From the NCBI GenBank assembly GCA_010405405.1, contig MU004233.1, positions 251,067-315,066 on the forward strand: DNA of 64,000 bases, in the 5' to 3' direction. Below, one piece after another: positions 45,468 through 57,086 of this stretch. How positions within the stretch are numbered: the first letter of the stretch is position 1; every line of letters begins with the position of its first letter. The notes below the pieces were generated by a model. The model ran no database searches. It saw nothing but the letters and a program-made list of their open reading frames with translations, and was not told where the DNA came from. The position numbers were made by a program, and so were the translations under genes. This stretch comes from Microthyrium microscopicum (lineage: Eukaryota > Ascomycota > Dothideomycetes > Microthyriales > Microthyriaceae).

Positions 45468-45823
45468 AAGATATATCCGATCACCTGAATACGCAGTGGG
45501 ATCTTGCTCATGTCGGTAAGATAGTTTACCACACAGTAGTAATAAAGATTGCCCACGATATTCAAGCAAACAACAGACCATGTCCAGTGCAAGCTAACAA
45601 GGCTCGAAGATGAAGTCACTGTATGGTAGCTAGAGTTTACCTGGAGGTCAGCTAGTATGTCCATACATAGGCCCGTAGGAATATAATGAATTGGTGGACT
45701 GTTCAATCATGCGTGAAAATACCATAGTACAGATCGATGAGATGTAAGAGTTTTCAGTGATTACTTTAGGTATCTACTCTAGGATTGATGGCCACCAGAA
45801 CATACAGCCGAAGTCTCGGTATT
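45468..45823. other. Intergenic, 356 bp
   Basis: 3' flanks of the relic (plus) and the aspartic protease (minus). Nothing further was seen. Confidence 0.6.
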
Positions 45824-47206
45824 CTATTGAATCTTCGGAGAATGTGCCACAGTCGCCCATCCGAGCCGCTTGTTGCCAACGTCCCACACTGTATAGTAGT
45901 ATTTCATCAAGCTCCTACGACGAATCAGTATCAATGTCATAAGAGCGAAAACATTACTTACCCGCCAATAATCCAACCGTTCATGTCCTTCGAAGAGTTG
46001 ATCAATGTTTGACAGGTTCCCGGCATGCCAGGATATTCGCCAACGCTCAGCTCCTCACTCGGAATAGTGTACTTGCCGGCTCCGAAAGCGAAGGTGATAG
46101 TTGCATTGAGATCTTTGATTTGAGAGCATGGAATACCGTAGGCACCGCGAGGGTCGATGAGTTTGATGTTGGGAGAGATCAGAGCGTAGATGGCCTTAGC
46201 ATCTGCGAACGGAGCAATAATGTTTGAAGTTCCGGAGTCAGCGATGGCTGTTTGACCGCGAACATTGGATGCTTTGCCGTTGACGGTGATGGATTGAAAT
46301 TGGACATTCCAATAGGGCAATGCAGTATTTTGTGGAGGATAGCTGATATTTCCTGTGAACTTTGTCTGATCAATTCCGCCGATGGTGATCTCTGCTTTTC
46401 CAACCTTCTTAGGCGACAAAAAGAGACTGAAGATGGCCTGTTTGACTGAACCTTGCTTGATAAGAGTTTGGAAATAGGTGGCGGATTTACTAGTACTAAG
46501 AGCACCAGGACTCATGCCAAAAATTCCTTGGATGCCGGTGGATTCGAAGAGAGTGGGTGTCTGACGATTGATCAAAGAAATGGGTTGACCGAGAGCGGCG
46601 ATGCCAGCAACGGTCACAGTGTCAGAAGCGGTAGTTCCGGCGCAGAATGGGGTGGCAGCACTGCCAACGCCGACACCCACACCGGTTCCAAAGCCTGTAC
46701 GCCATGCTTTGCCAGTGTTATTGAAGGTGGAAGACTTGGAACCATCGAAGTGCGCTTTTTGATCGCAGCCATTAGCTGGAGTACATGCCACTGATGGGAT
46801 CAAGATGTCGGCGGATCCAGTATCAAACACTATAATGCTAAGAGACGTCAGTGTGCAGCATGATCGTTTAAAGTATGTTACCTACAAGTCTTGTGGCGGA
46901 GTTCCGACTTGCACTGTGCCATACCACTGTTGAGAGTTAGCATGGTTTTATACCATGCTGGAGTTACCAGAATTGCAGCGTTAGTATTGGAATGTGACTG
47001 ACCTGGAGATCCGTTCCATTGAAAGCAGACTCGAGTGGCAAATTGCCTATTCCTGGGCCGGCTAGACCCTTGGCCTGATTGATTGGTCGTGCTGTCAATT
47101 CGATTGTATTGGCCTGCGGCTCTTCGATCAGTGGTGGTAAGGGCCAGACAATGGCGTTGATGGCGACAACTTGTAGTGCGATCGCAAGAAGCTGTTTCCA
47201 CATCAT
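45824..47206 (-). CDS. Secreted pepsin-like aspartic protease (A1 family)
   Basis: Four exons (47206-47003, 46926-46886, 46837-45962, 45914-45824) give 403 aa. Residues 1-18 are a signal peptide, followed by a propeptide-like stretch. The catalytic aspartates are Asp87 in FDTGS and Asp282 in ADSGTS, the standard pair of the pepsin fold. The 41-nt second exon supplies WYGTVQVGTPPQD just before the first catalytic motif, and the last exon supplies WIIGGS...VWDVGNKRLGWA, the usual C-terminal beta structure of this family. Two Cys pairs are likely. No GPI-anchor signal, so it is probably a free extracellular protease. All introns fit fungal consensus. Confidence 0.92.
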
Positions 47207-48342
47207 GGCTGGTTGAATATTATGATTGTATGCTAGAGAGTAATGGATGACATGTAGTTGGATAAAGCAAAGAACAAGCTTTTAGTATTGCGGCTCAAAA
47301 TAATGATTCACTGCCGCATATATTACTAGCTCTGGATTAGTGAATGCAAATAGGTTTTGCAGGGTTAGAGTTAGATTGCAACTTCCATACAGGTCAACTT
47401 TGGGGCTGCTTGTTGCCAATTCCGCGTTTAGTGCTTGCTATATTGAGCATTGACGATTGATTGTATATGCCATTTTAATGACTTGTGTGCCAGGCACAGC
47501 ATAACTTTCACGGAGTTCGAGCCTCAGGATTGGCATTGTGACTGTGAGGTATTCCAAGTGTCCTTCTATCAGGATAGTGATGGCAAAACTCATCTTCAGA
47601 TCTTTCACATTCTTAAGGAATCCTTATTGAGGGGTTTAACTTTGATATCAAAGATTTGGACTTGATCTTTGAACTGACACAAGTGAATGCTTCCCTCCTG
47701 ATGGCCGATTCCCACTAGGGATGAAGATTGCTCAATCGCGACATGAGGGGAAGATGGCGGGAATTTTTGGCGAACGAGTCCCCAGTCTCTCTAAGCCACG
47801 ATATTCGATGACTCTACAGATTACCAGTTGGCGCATACTTACTTCTTGCCGTAAAACAGCGTGCACTAAGCTTGAGTGTAATTGCTGCATAATGGATGCA
47901 TTCGGTGCACTTGGTTGAGCGATAACACGTATGAAAACTGAAGTGATGTTTGGACGCTCCTTCTTTCTTTGATGCGGGTTTCGGAGAGTCAGATTTGCCA
48001 TGAAGACCAATGTTGAAGGTTGACGCCTGGTTGATCAAGATGTTGATGAAGAATGAAAGCAGAACAACGTGGCGCAGTTGATCTGGAGAACTCGCATATT
48101 ACTTCTTGTTTGGGCCTAGCTCCAGTCTCACTTGCGGAGTTGGTCAGGTCACCTTCACACAGCCCAAACATCATCATAACCTACAGCTCACTCTCCCTCT
48201 CGCCACGCCGCCTTCCTATCATTGTTTCACTACCCAAATCCCAACCAACAGCTTATATCCCCGGGCCTCCAGATTCTCTCCGCTTCTCTTACCGGCCTCA
48301 GGCTCTTCCACTCACCGAACCAAATTCTAGACGCCGACGAAT
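47207..48342. other. Divergent intergenic region, 1.1 kb
   Basis: This lies between the protease gene (minus) and the small plus-strand gene. Short frames are unsupported. From about 48180 to 48340 the plus strand is pyrimidine-rich, consistent with a promoter/5' UTR. Confidence 0.5.
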
Positions 48343-48902
48343 ATGACGAGTCCTACATCGACAAATTCCTCTTTGTCAAGTAGCCAGCGCTTTCAGCGCT
48401 TTGGCCTTGATGATCGATCAACCAAGAAGATCATGGTCTACAACCATCCTCATGGACTCATAACCTCCTCACAGCAAGATCTTTGCAAAATGATAGATAG
48501 CGGCAAGTTTTACCCATCTTATCCATTCCGCCATCTAACCATCATCTTATAGATCCAAACCTTCGGGTCTCCAGAGTTCCTATCCCATGGGGTAACTCCT
48601 CCGTATCTATACGTCAACGTGACCTGATTCCTGCCGACGAGCGCGCAAGCATAAGCGACAAGCCATCAATGAACCTATCCCTCGCCTCGATCAACCTTGG
48701 TAGACTAGGTCACCTTAAGCGCATGGTCGGTCTCCAGCGCGAACTCTACGTTGTCTCTCCAGAGTCATCGCCGAACTCATCGCCGGATAACTCCCAGCAT
48801 GTGTCGCCGAACTCGACATTTGCACCAGAAAACAAGATGGAGAGACAGTCAAGACCAGAGCATGATTCTGTGGCTGCAGGTGCAGATCGGGTACAATTCT
48901 AA
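48343..48902 (+). CDS. Small Ser-rich protein of unknown function, with a GC-AG intron
   Basis: Exons 48343-48502 and 48553-48902 give 169 aa. The 50-nt intron starts GCAAGT, the normal context of GC-AG introns, and has a CTAAC branch site 17 nt before its TATAG acceptor. Splicing joins two open frames without a stop. The product starts Ser/Thr-rich, continues with RSTKKIMVYNHPHGLIT and a basic middle, and has a tail with SSPNSSPDN repeats. No signal peptide or membrane segment. I do not recognise it. Similar short proteins are common lineage-specific fungal genes. Confidence 0.6.
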
Positions 48903-49334
48903 TGCTGTTTACGTACATGGGGTGATGCCTTGGGCATGACCAAATGTTTGGCTTTCGTGCTCTATACCCACCATTATTGATTTTGTTCTCATGCATAATG
49001 CGCAGCGAGCTTGGGTTTGGAATAAGTAGTGCAATGGAATACAAATGAAACTATTCTTATTCTCTGATCCGACCTTACAGTACAGCTAAATCAATCACTT
49101 CAACAGCCTTCCAGATCGGAATTCCTTCCATTGGAGATGAGCCATAAAGAAATCAAAGTTTGTAGTACCATGTTGACATCGTAGTGGCAAACAGGTCGTT
49201 AACCGTACCGTTTATTACTTGGAAGCATGATCGACAACCAACGCAGCAAGGTGTTATGTGTGGTGTATTATTCTTATTTGCTTTTTAGATAATCGAGATG
49301 CTGTATTCATGGTCTCGTTGCTTCATTCCTAAAC
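48903..49334. other. Convergent 3' intergenic region, 432 bp
   Basis: 3' flanks of the small plus-strand gene and the MFS gene. No gene was seen. Confidence 0.6.
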
Positions 49335-51394
49335 TCACGCTTCGGCAGCTTGAGCTTGCCGTTTCTTCTCTGCCTCCAATGCTTTCTTTTCCGCCCCTTC
49401 TTGTCGCCATCTTTGACCACATTTCATCATCCACTGTCATCTAGTCAGTCTATTATGGTATAAGAGAAGGCTCAAAACACTTACGAATATCATTGGAATC
49501 ATGCTCATGTATAACAAAGCAAGGAAAGTAAAGGCCCATCCAGCGCCTATTTTCTCAATCAATGGCACCTGTTTTGAGTCAGCTTGGTTTCTCTTTAGAA
49601 ATAAAAACCTTAAATCCGCATATTGCGTGAAGTCCGCTACAATTCGCGTTGAATTGCCCGCAGAATCATGCATTGACGAAGCTCAGAATGCTGATGAGTA
49701 AAACTTACAATAGCAGCCACACCACCTGGATTTCATTAGCACGACGTTTTCACCGGAAGAATTGTAGAACTTACCAGCAGACAACAAACATCTCACAAAA
49801 TTCACCGCCGCGGTCGCCGTAGCCGGCTTATCGCGATGCAAATCAATCAACAACGCATTCGTAATATTGAACGCACTAGAGATGCCAAATCCAATGAAGA
49901 ATAGCATCACTTCTGGTCCAGCAATACTAGTCCTGTACTTGATCGTCCAACCAAAAATGATCACAGAGAAACAGCCGAGAACATGGTTGGGCGTGACAAC
50001 TTCTAGACGGGCTCGCTCAATGGGGAAGTTGCTCAGATCTTGTTGTTTGCCGGCGAGAATGCTCATGCCGAGTCGTTTCGCGTGACGGCGAAAATTCCAG
50101 TCTACGATGTGGCCCATGGTGAGGGCGGACGCGAGACTGCCCACGCCGAGGGGGATGAAGCAGAGGCCGACGATTAGTTCGTTATAACCGTAGGCTGATT
50201 GGAGCATATAAGGCCTGAATGATTATTAGTTCATTCCTATAAGGGTAGAATAAAGCTCTTCGTATAAGAAGGTACTTACAAACTACTGGATATAACCATC
50301 TGCCCAGTAAAGAAAAAGCCGTTGTAGAAAAGCACGATCGCGCTCTCTTTGTCTCGTAGAATACTGAGAATTACCAGCGGATTTGGTATATTCATCTTTT
50401 TCTTCTTCAACGGCTCTTGAGAGATCACAGCCTCCAGCGGCTCCATATGGGCGACCGCTTTCTTTTGTTGCAGATGTCCAATCACCGATCTGTTGACTCC
50501 TTTGGCCGGAATTGATCCATTTCCGACCACATTTCGACATGTCTCTGGGAAGAAAATTGCAAAGATAACCAGCAGGACACCGCCAAAGATGGCAAGGAAC
50601 CAGAATATTGATCTCCATCCAAGATATTCAGCTAGAATCCCTCCAAGTGTGGGTCCAAAAGCTGGGCCTCTGCGACTCTAGTTAGCCACTGATATGTTTA
50701 AATCAAGAGAAAGGGAAAATACAGTAGAATTCCGGCTGTAGCATAACCGGTATATGTGCCCCTCTCGGCTGATGTAGCAATATCAGAAACCACGGCCATT
50801 GATAGAGAAATGGCGGCGCTACTGCCAGCCGCTTGAACGCATCTCAGCACCAGTAACGCCGCATAATTTGTTTGCAAGGCAAGGCCTATATTGGCCACTA
50901 TATAAATACAACTGAATGTGTTAGGAAAGTTGATCTTATTTTTTAGTTCGAGACTCACAAGCATATTAGAAAGGAAAATCGGCGCCCACCAGTATCAGAC
51001 ATGCCGCCCAAAACTGCTGGCGCAATGGCCTGAGCTATCTACAAGTTGTGAGGAAACATTCAATTACAGTGATTGAGCAACATACCATATACGTCGTGAC
51101 CGATAAATTAACCAACGATGCCGAGACATTAAGCTGTTTTGAAAGGACATTTAATGCAGGATAAAAAAGTGTTGCTGCAAATGGTGATATCAATGCTGTC
51201 ACCGACACCGCCGCAACTATAAACATCTTTGCTTTCTTGCTAAAAATCGAATATGGAGGGCCGGTTTGGACTCGCGATAAGTCTGGTCTATCCGGTATTT
51301 GTGGTGAATCTAGCTCTTGACTCGACTCCTTCGTCAAGGCGTCCACCGATAAATGCCTTTGGGCCATGTCTGCCTCGGGCTTTTCTTTCTCCAT
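49335..51394 (-). CDS. MFS transporter, DHA1-type drug:H+ antiporter
   Basis: Eight exons (51394-51086, 51038-50959, 50911-50723, 50669-50280, 50214-49775, 49725-49709, 49568-49485, 49433-49335) give 535 aa with hydrophobic segments consistent with 12 helices. The motif-A region reads GGMSDTGGRR (about 114-123), and SDIATSAERGTYTGYATAG lies a little further on; this wording is typical of the 12-helix DHA1 (Aqr1/Qdr-like) family. A polar loop of about 70 residues separates the two halves. Exon 6 is a 17-nt microexon. The C-terminus is a Lys/Glu/Ala-rich cytosolic helix. It is divergent from a Zn2Cys6 regulator 1.4 kb away, the usual layout for a substrate-induced exporter. Substrate unknown. 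Confidence 0.9.
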
Positions 51395-52802
51395 GATATG
51401 ATGGCGATTTTGCGCTGACTTGTGTTTCCCTATGTGTGAAATGGAAAATACAGGAAATTCAAGTTTTGCGATTCTCGAAAAGTACAAATGGGCCCAGAAA
51501 GTATTTCTATTGATGTTTTGGGAGGGATTCGCCACGGACACCAAGCAGAGTCTTGATTTATAGATACGGATACTAACTTGGCGGGAATAACGTTTTAGTA
51601 GTAAGTCAAGCGCCTATCGACCCAGCAGTCACTCGGAGCGGCACTAAAATACTTGTAGCTGCTAGTGATGGCTAAAAACCGCTGCCTATGACTTGCGAAG
51701 AACTGCTAAATCTGCCACCAAAGGCAAAATGGAGGCCGATATAGCCGCAGGAGTACATGGCGATAGTGCGCATCTGCCAGGTACCAGCAAGACATCGCAG
51801 CAGACGTCAGGATTAAGAACAAGGGTCATGGGAACTCTGCATGAAAGCCAAGCTTTTTTATCTTGAATTTGAAGCGCTCTTTACCTGCTTTTGTTGTGAA
51901 TGGTGGGCATAACGGGTGTAGTGATCCGCTCAGAATTGCGGTACCGGGCCGATGATCCACTAGATGATCACAGGCCTTTGATGTTGAGCCGGTCCCTATC
52001 AAGGTGAAGATTGTGATTCTCTCAAAGTGTTGTTTTGTAATGCTAAAGTGTCTTCCTATTATTCCGTCTTCTTTAATAGAAAGAGGCACTTTGCCCTTGC
52101 CGCCTTTACACTGTATCCGGGCTGTTGCCTGCTACCACGAGCGATTGACTGAGGGTACAGAGGTCGACCCAAGACTGTGACAGATATATCAATGGCGTTA
52201 TGGTCATCACTATATCGGCCAGATGACAACCCCGAGGGTTGACAGCTCTTTCCCGACTTGAGTTGCTGGTTTACAGTGTCTGGAGAAGTCATTGCTCGCA
52301 TGGATGGAGTTCTACTAGTCGATGGCTGATTGCTCTTCAATTTTCGTCAAAAAGGTGGCATTAGCAACATCACGCCCCAGAGTACTTGATAACGCTGAGT
52401 TTTGTAAAAAGCATCGGGTATTTGGTACGTCGATTATAGAAGACTCAGAGGAAGAACCACGACGTGAAGTTGAATATTTCGAAAGATATAAGAACCGAGC
52501 ACAGACCTTCATCAATTGTGTGGAGCCCCTATTTTAAGCCTCAATGTCACTATTTCACTGGGACTGCTGCTAGCAAAATCTTCAACCTTCTTCCACCGAC
52601 CACCAACAGCTTTAGTGCAGTACTGCATGAACTGCTTTGTATCGTTTCCAATACACTCAGCCGGATCAAGCTCTTGTCCACTCAAAGAGCAGAATTCTGC
52701 AGGAGTGGACGTCATAGTCGCGTGCTCTCGTCAAGTACAATGTCTGCCATCCACTGCACTCTACCGTCTAGTGCCTTACGCATTTTAGGTGCCTACTGAG
52801 TG
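51395..52802. promoter_or_regulatory. Divergent promoter region between the MFS transporter and the Zn2Cys6 regulator
   Basis: About 1.4 kb. It contains the CGG half-site palindrome CGGTACCG at 51939-51946, the kind of inverted CGG pair bound by Zn2Cys6 dimers, though the 2-bp spacing is not diagnostic. A 67-codon minus-strand frame at 52512-52715 with three cysteines is unrecognised and not accepted. Shared control of both genes is inferred from orientation. Confidence 0.4.
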
Positions 52803-54499
52803 ATGGTGAACCGTGGAGTGCCTAGCAAAGCCTGTGGTTTGTGCCGGACTAGAAAGATAAAAGTAAGTGGTTGAATTTTCAAAATGTCAAAGGACATATG
52901 AATGACCTAAAACAGTGTGATCAATCACGTCCAGCATGTTCTCAATGTATAAGGGTCAGAGCTGAATGTCCTGGCTATCGGAATCCTTTCGATCTCCTGT
53001 TTAGGGACGAAACACGTAAAGTGGAGGAAAAGTCTCGCTCGGCAGCAGCTGCTGGTACATTCGGCAGTACAAACGCTCAGCCGGTAGCAATAATGGCCAT
53101 TCCTAGCTCACCAGCCATATTTCTTGCTTCGAGACCTAGTAAACAGAATTTGCTTCACTCTATCTCGCCTACAGCAACAGAATTAGTGCTGCCACTCTTT
53201 TTCAACTATTTTACTGTAGATGATACAGCATCTGGTCATTCATTACTCTCTTTTCTTCCTCCAAAGCTATCTACCGCTCCAGATGACCCTTTATCTGCGG
53301 CAGTGTTGGCTGTGGGATATTCCATCCTCGCCAATGTTACAAGGTCTCCAGATAGGCTAAACTTGGCAAGGCAACAATACGCAACTGCCGTTCGTACAAC
53401 ATGTACCGCCATTGAAAAGTCTAGTCCACCGCAAAGCTGCGAAGTTGTGCGCGTCATACTGATGCTCGCGCTCTACGAGGTAACTTCAGCAGTTGCGTTA
53501 GCTCAAGGTTACTTCGCACTAATTGAATCCAGGCGCTTAGTTGCAGAGATTCGCAGTCTATCAATCTTTGGTCGAAGCACCTACAAGGGGCTGCTACGAT
53601 ATATCAAGTCCAAGGTGTAGATATGCCAAATTGCGTTTTGGGCAACAAGGGTGCTAAATTGCTGTTGGAACTGCAAAGTCAAACGGTGGGTCTCAACATT
53701 CCATCCCGCTTGGTTGTCTCTTATGCCATCACAGATCAGTAATTGCTTGCAAAGAAAGCTTCCTGTTCCCGTCGTCTTGTCTGAACTGTACGATAGCGCG
53801 GAAGTCTACATGCCGTCTGATGAATTGCATCGACTAACGCTGGGCAAAATATTGATTCGGTTGGCCAACCTCCAAGCTGGCCTAGCACAAGACATTTCAC
53901 CGGATCCGACTCAGGCTATCAAAATCTTGATCGAAATCGACCGTGATCTAGACAAGTGGGTACTTGATACTCCTTCAACTTGGAATCCCAAAGTAAGACC
54001 TTGCGTTCCTGGAGGCTTCTTTTACACGAACTCATTTCACCATTATCTGGGCTTTTCGATTGCGACAACTTGGAACCGTTACCGTCTTGCGGGATGCCTT
54101 CTCAAAGACATGATACTCAAATTTCAGGATCCAATTGCTGATCCTTGCTTGGTCTCGCCTAATTACTGTCATCAAGCAAAAAGGCACATCAAAGAACTCT
54201 GTGATGAAATCTGCTCTAGTGTTCCATATATCGTTGGTCAGAAGAGTCCGTATGATGCTACAAGACCTAATGTTGGCGCTTTCGAAGTAATGTGGCCACT
54301 TTTCGTTTGCACGAAGATGTCCTGTATCCCCGAAGAGCAGCGAAGCTGGGCTGCCACGCAGTTGGAAAGGATTGGACATGAATCAGGAGTCCGTCAGGCC
54401 ATTCCACTGGCCGCTTTGGCGAAGCAGCAGACGAACACCTCCAGTTCACACCTCTATCTTGATCCTACATGGAGAGATTTCAAGTTGATCCATACCTGA
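52803..54499 (+). CDS. Zn(II)2Cys6 transcription factor
   Basis: Four exons (52803-52862, 52916-53479, 53533-53685, 53735-54499) give 513 aa. The zinc cluster uses Cys11, 14, 21, 28, 31 and 38 (C-x2-C-x6-C-x6-C-x2-C-x6-C) and is split by the first intron. The fungal-specific regulator domain follows: LALYE joins across intron 2 to ALSCRDSQ and LWSKHLQGAA, and intron 3 joins LLLELQSQT to ISNCLQRKLPVP. These joins restore the family's order, so the apparent frame changes at 53.5-53.7 kb are introns and not lesions. No nuclear-export or coiled region is obvious. Its divergent neighbour is an MFS exporter, a plausible target. Confidence 0.9.
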
Positions 54500-55261
54500 G
54501 GTTGGGCCATGAAGAACGAAATTTTCTGGAGCTTTCTTATGAGGCCGTGGCGCTACTATAAGATCGATAAAAATACCCAGAAACATTCATGCCTAACAGA
54601 TTTTGTATCTTTGCACTATCTTACCTGCGGACCAACTACTAGTTAAGTATTTAGATGACTAAGTGCGGTACCCTGATCAACTTCGACAACCAAATCCTTG
54701 CGTGGCAACGAGCATACATTTAACAGACAATTATTGTTATTGCCAAACAAAGATATTGTTTGCTTTCGTGGCGATACTGTTACTTCGTGATTAAACGTAG
54801 GCAATTGCAGCCAGTAAAGCTGATGCGAGACGCCCGTTTTATTATTGTCTGCAACCTGAAGCCGCTGGTTTTATAGCCGGAAATGCAACAGGCAATATTA
54901 TCCTACACACATGGTCTTGCTGACAAAAAGTCACATTTCCAGATGCAAAAAGCTTCTCGTAAGCACTAAGTTTATTCCCTACGTACTAATAGCTCATCTC
55001 AGCACAGCAAAAAACGGATGACTTTGCGAGCACTGCCTGCTGAGGTGATCTTGAAAAGTCAAGGCGCCCAACAGATTGCTGCAGTTGATATATCCTCAAT
55101 CTTAGCTTATATCTATTAAATGGTGACAAGAAAATTTCCACCAGACCAAGATGATGAGGACCCCATTCATTCTCGAAAGAAATCCCCAAAACAAAGCCGC
55201 CAACCACAGACTTCAGAAATCGAATTGGCTAGCCCAGCTCTGACCACAACCTCCTACATGT
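54500..55261. other. Intergenic, about 0.76 kb
   Basis: 3' flank of the regulator and promoter of the membrane protein. A 67-codon frame at 55120-55323 ends inside the next gene's first part. It could be an alternative N-terminus if a further frame change is assumed, and I do not accept it. Confidence 0.45.
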
Positions 55262-57086
55262 ATGGCAGTTTCTCCAGTCAGTACTATGAACCGTCCTGCT
55301 TACGCCTCTCGCGAAACCTTTGAACCTGGCGACAATGTTGAAGTGCCAAATGCAGTCTTAGAATCACGAAAGTCCTATGATTCAAAGACTCAAGCACATC
55401 AATCGAATGAACAAAAAACTGCATTCATCCCGCCTTCAAATAACAAATCTTCGCAGAGGGAAAACGTGCCATGGCCTTGGCGGGCTATACTGGCTCAACT
55501 AATTGCACTCGCATGCCTTGCGGCCTGTTGGATCGTACTAGCAGTCTCAAATCGCAAATCCCAATCGAGTTGGCATGTTCGTCCTTCTGTTATCTTAGGT
55601 ATCTTCTTTCTGTCTGAGTTACATCCACAAAGAAGGAGCTACGGTTTCTTGGTGGCTCAAACTCTCCTCGGGTAGCACATTTAGAGAACTACATCGTGAA
55701 TGGAAAGTTGGCCAAAATTCCCTCGACGCGGCCTCTCTTCTTTTACATAAGTCATCATCTGCAATGCTTGCCACCGGAACTCTCTCCTTGGGGCTTTACA
55801 TTATTGTGAACCCCCTACTGCAACGAGCAGCCAATGTGGAACAAGATACGAGCATCAAGTCCGTTGTGGTAAATACATCACTTCCAATCAGCGTCCCTCT
55901 CGATTGGACTACTGTAGCAGAGGAAGTGCTCCCAATTCATGCAGGAGCGATAAGTTCGCAATTACTTGATGTTCTTAAAGGTTACAATGCAGGAACCCCA
56001 GCTGCTGCAAACGTAACTGGATGCGATGGCACGTGTACCGGCTCCGTAAGTGCTTTTGGATTGAATGGAACATGCCAGGAAACTTCGAGCTCAGCACACG
56101 ATTGGGCACAGGCTTTCTTTGCAAATAACACTAGGAATTCGGCAACCTTATTCAATGTCACCTTTCCTGATATAAATCTTCAAAACGGTGACTGGGATGC
56201 CATTCCCCAGTTTCAATTCCTGCTTACTTTTTGGACTGCCTCAAATGCTACAAACAACTCTGCGCCGATTTCATCTCTTCCCCAAGGAAAATATCAATAC
56301 TGCCCTGGGATTGTCACCACGAAGAATTGTACATACGATGTGGACCTAGTCGACTATCCAGTATCAATGACCAGTTCCTCCATTGTACTCAACAGTAACA
56401 ACTCATATTTTGGACCCCCACAACATAAGTCCAAGCACCTAGACAAGTTATTTACATATGCTGAGCGACTAGCGGGCTTCCAGTTAGCTGCACGGAACCT
56501 CTTCTCATCATTGGCGGTTATATCAAACCCCAAAATTATCTACATTGGCGCAAACAGAGAGTTCAATTACGCGAGTTGGGACTTGGGCACTCAAGGAAGT
56601 CTCGCATCAGAACAGGTTCAATTCAACTTTTCAGACTCTGGTTCTTGCTTTCAGACATACACAGACCCGACAGGGCAGATCACCCGTGGTCTTAGCGATA
56701 TTCTCCTCCGCTCCGCCATTGCAGCAGCACGGGCACAAAATGATATTAGGGGCTACACTTCGGTATACCAACAGAACATTACAGCCCAGCAGCGTAAAGA
56801 GGATTTGGTATTCGTCTCACACTACCTCTACTTTGCTATTGCAGCAGCAATCACGCTGATTGAGATGATATTGGTTTCCTTGCCATTCTGGGGGTTTTGG
56901 AGACTCAATCGGGCAGTGACATTGTCTCCACTGGAGACCGCATTTGCTTTGAAGGAACAGATCGGGTTCAAGGAAGATATTAGCATGGGAAGCAAAGAGC
57001 TATTAGAAGTCATCGGAGACGAGAGTGTCCGATATCGATTGGTATTGAAGGATATCAAATACGAGAGGGCATGCAATTGTACCTAG
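55262..57086 (+). pseudogene. DUF3176-type fungal membrane protein with an apparent frameshift
   Basis: The first frame (from ATG 55262) gives a polar N-terminus of about 75 residues and then a transmembrane helix (PWPWRAILAQLIALACLAA) and WHVRPSVILG. From 55599 the next frame continues with VSSFCLSYIHKEGATVSWWL and GSTFRELHREW, then PLLQRA, a large glycosylated extracellular domain with many Asn-X-Ser/Thr sites, a second strong helix (about 56818-56900) and a cytosolic tail to 57086. This order matches fungal DUF3176-type proteins, which need both halves in one frame. A +1 shift near 55590-55600 breaks it. The alternative is an intron ending in TTAG at 55598, but it would delete conserved-looking residues and lacks a good donor and branch site. 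Broken gene or sequence error are both possible. Confidence 0.6.

Noticed and set aside
52512-52715. 67-codon minus-strand frame with three cysteines between the MFS and regulator genes
   Set aside because: No signal peptide, no domain, and it lies in a divergent promoter; probably chance or an eroded fragment.
53601-53740. Apparent frameshifts and stop in the second Zn2Cys6 gene
   Set aside because: Two consensus introns (53480-53532 and 53686-53734) restore the family sequence in frame, so the gene is intact.
55590-55605. Programmed +1 frameshifting in the DUF3176-type gene
   Set aside because: The site reads ATC TTA GGT in the zero frame and does not present the known CUU-AGG-C type slip site in frame; a plain lesion or error is simpler.
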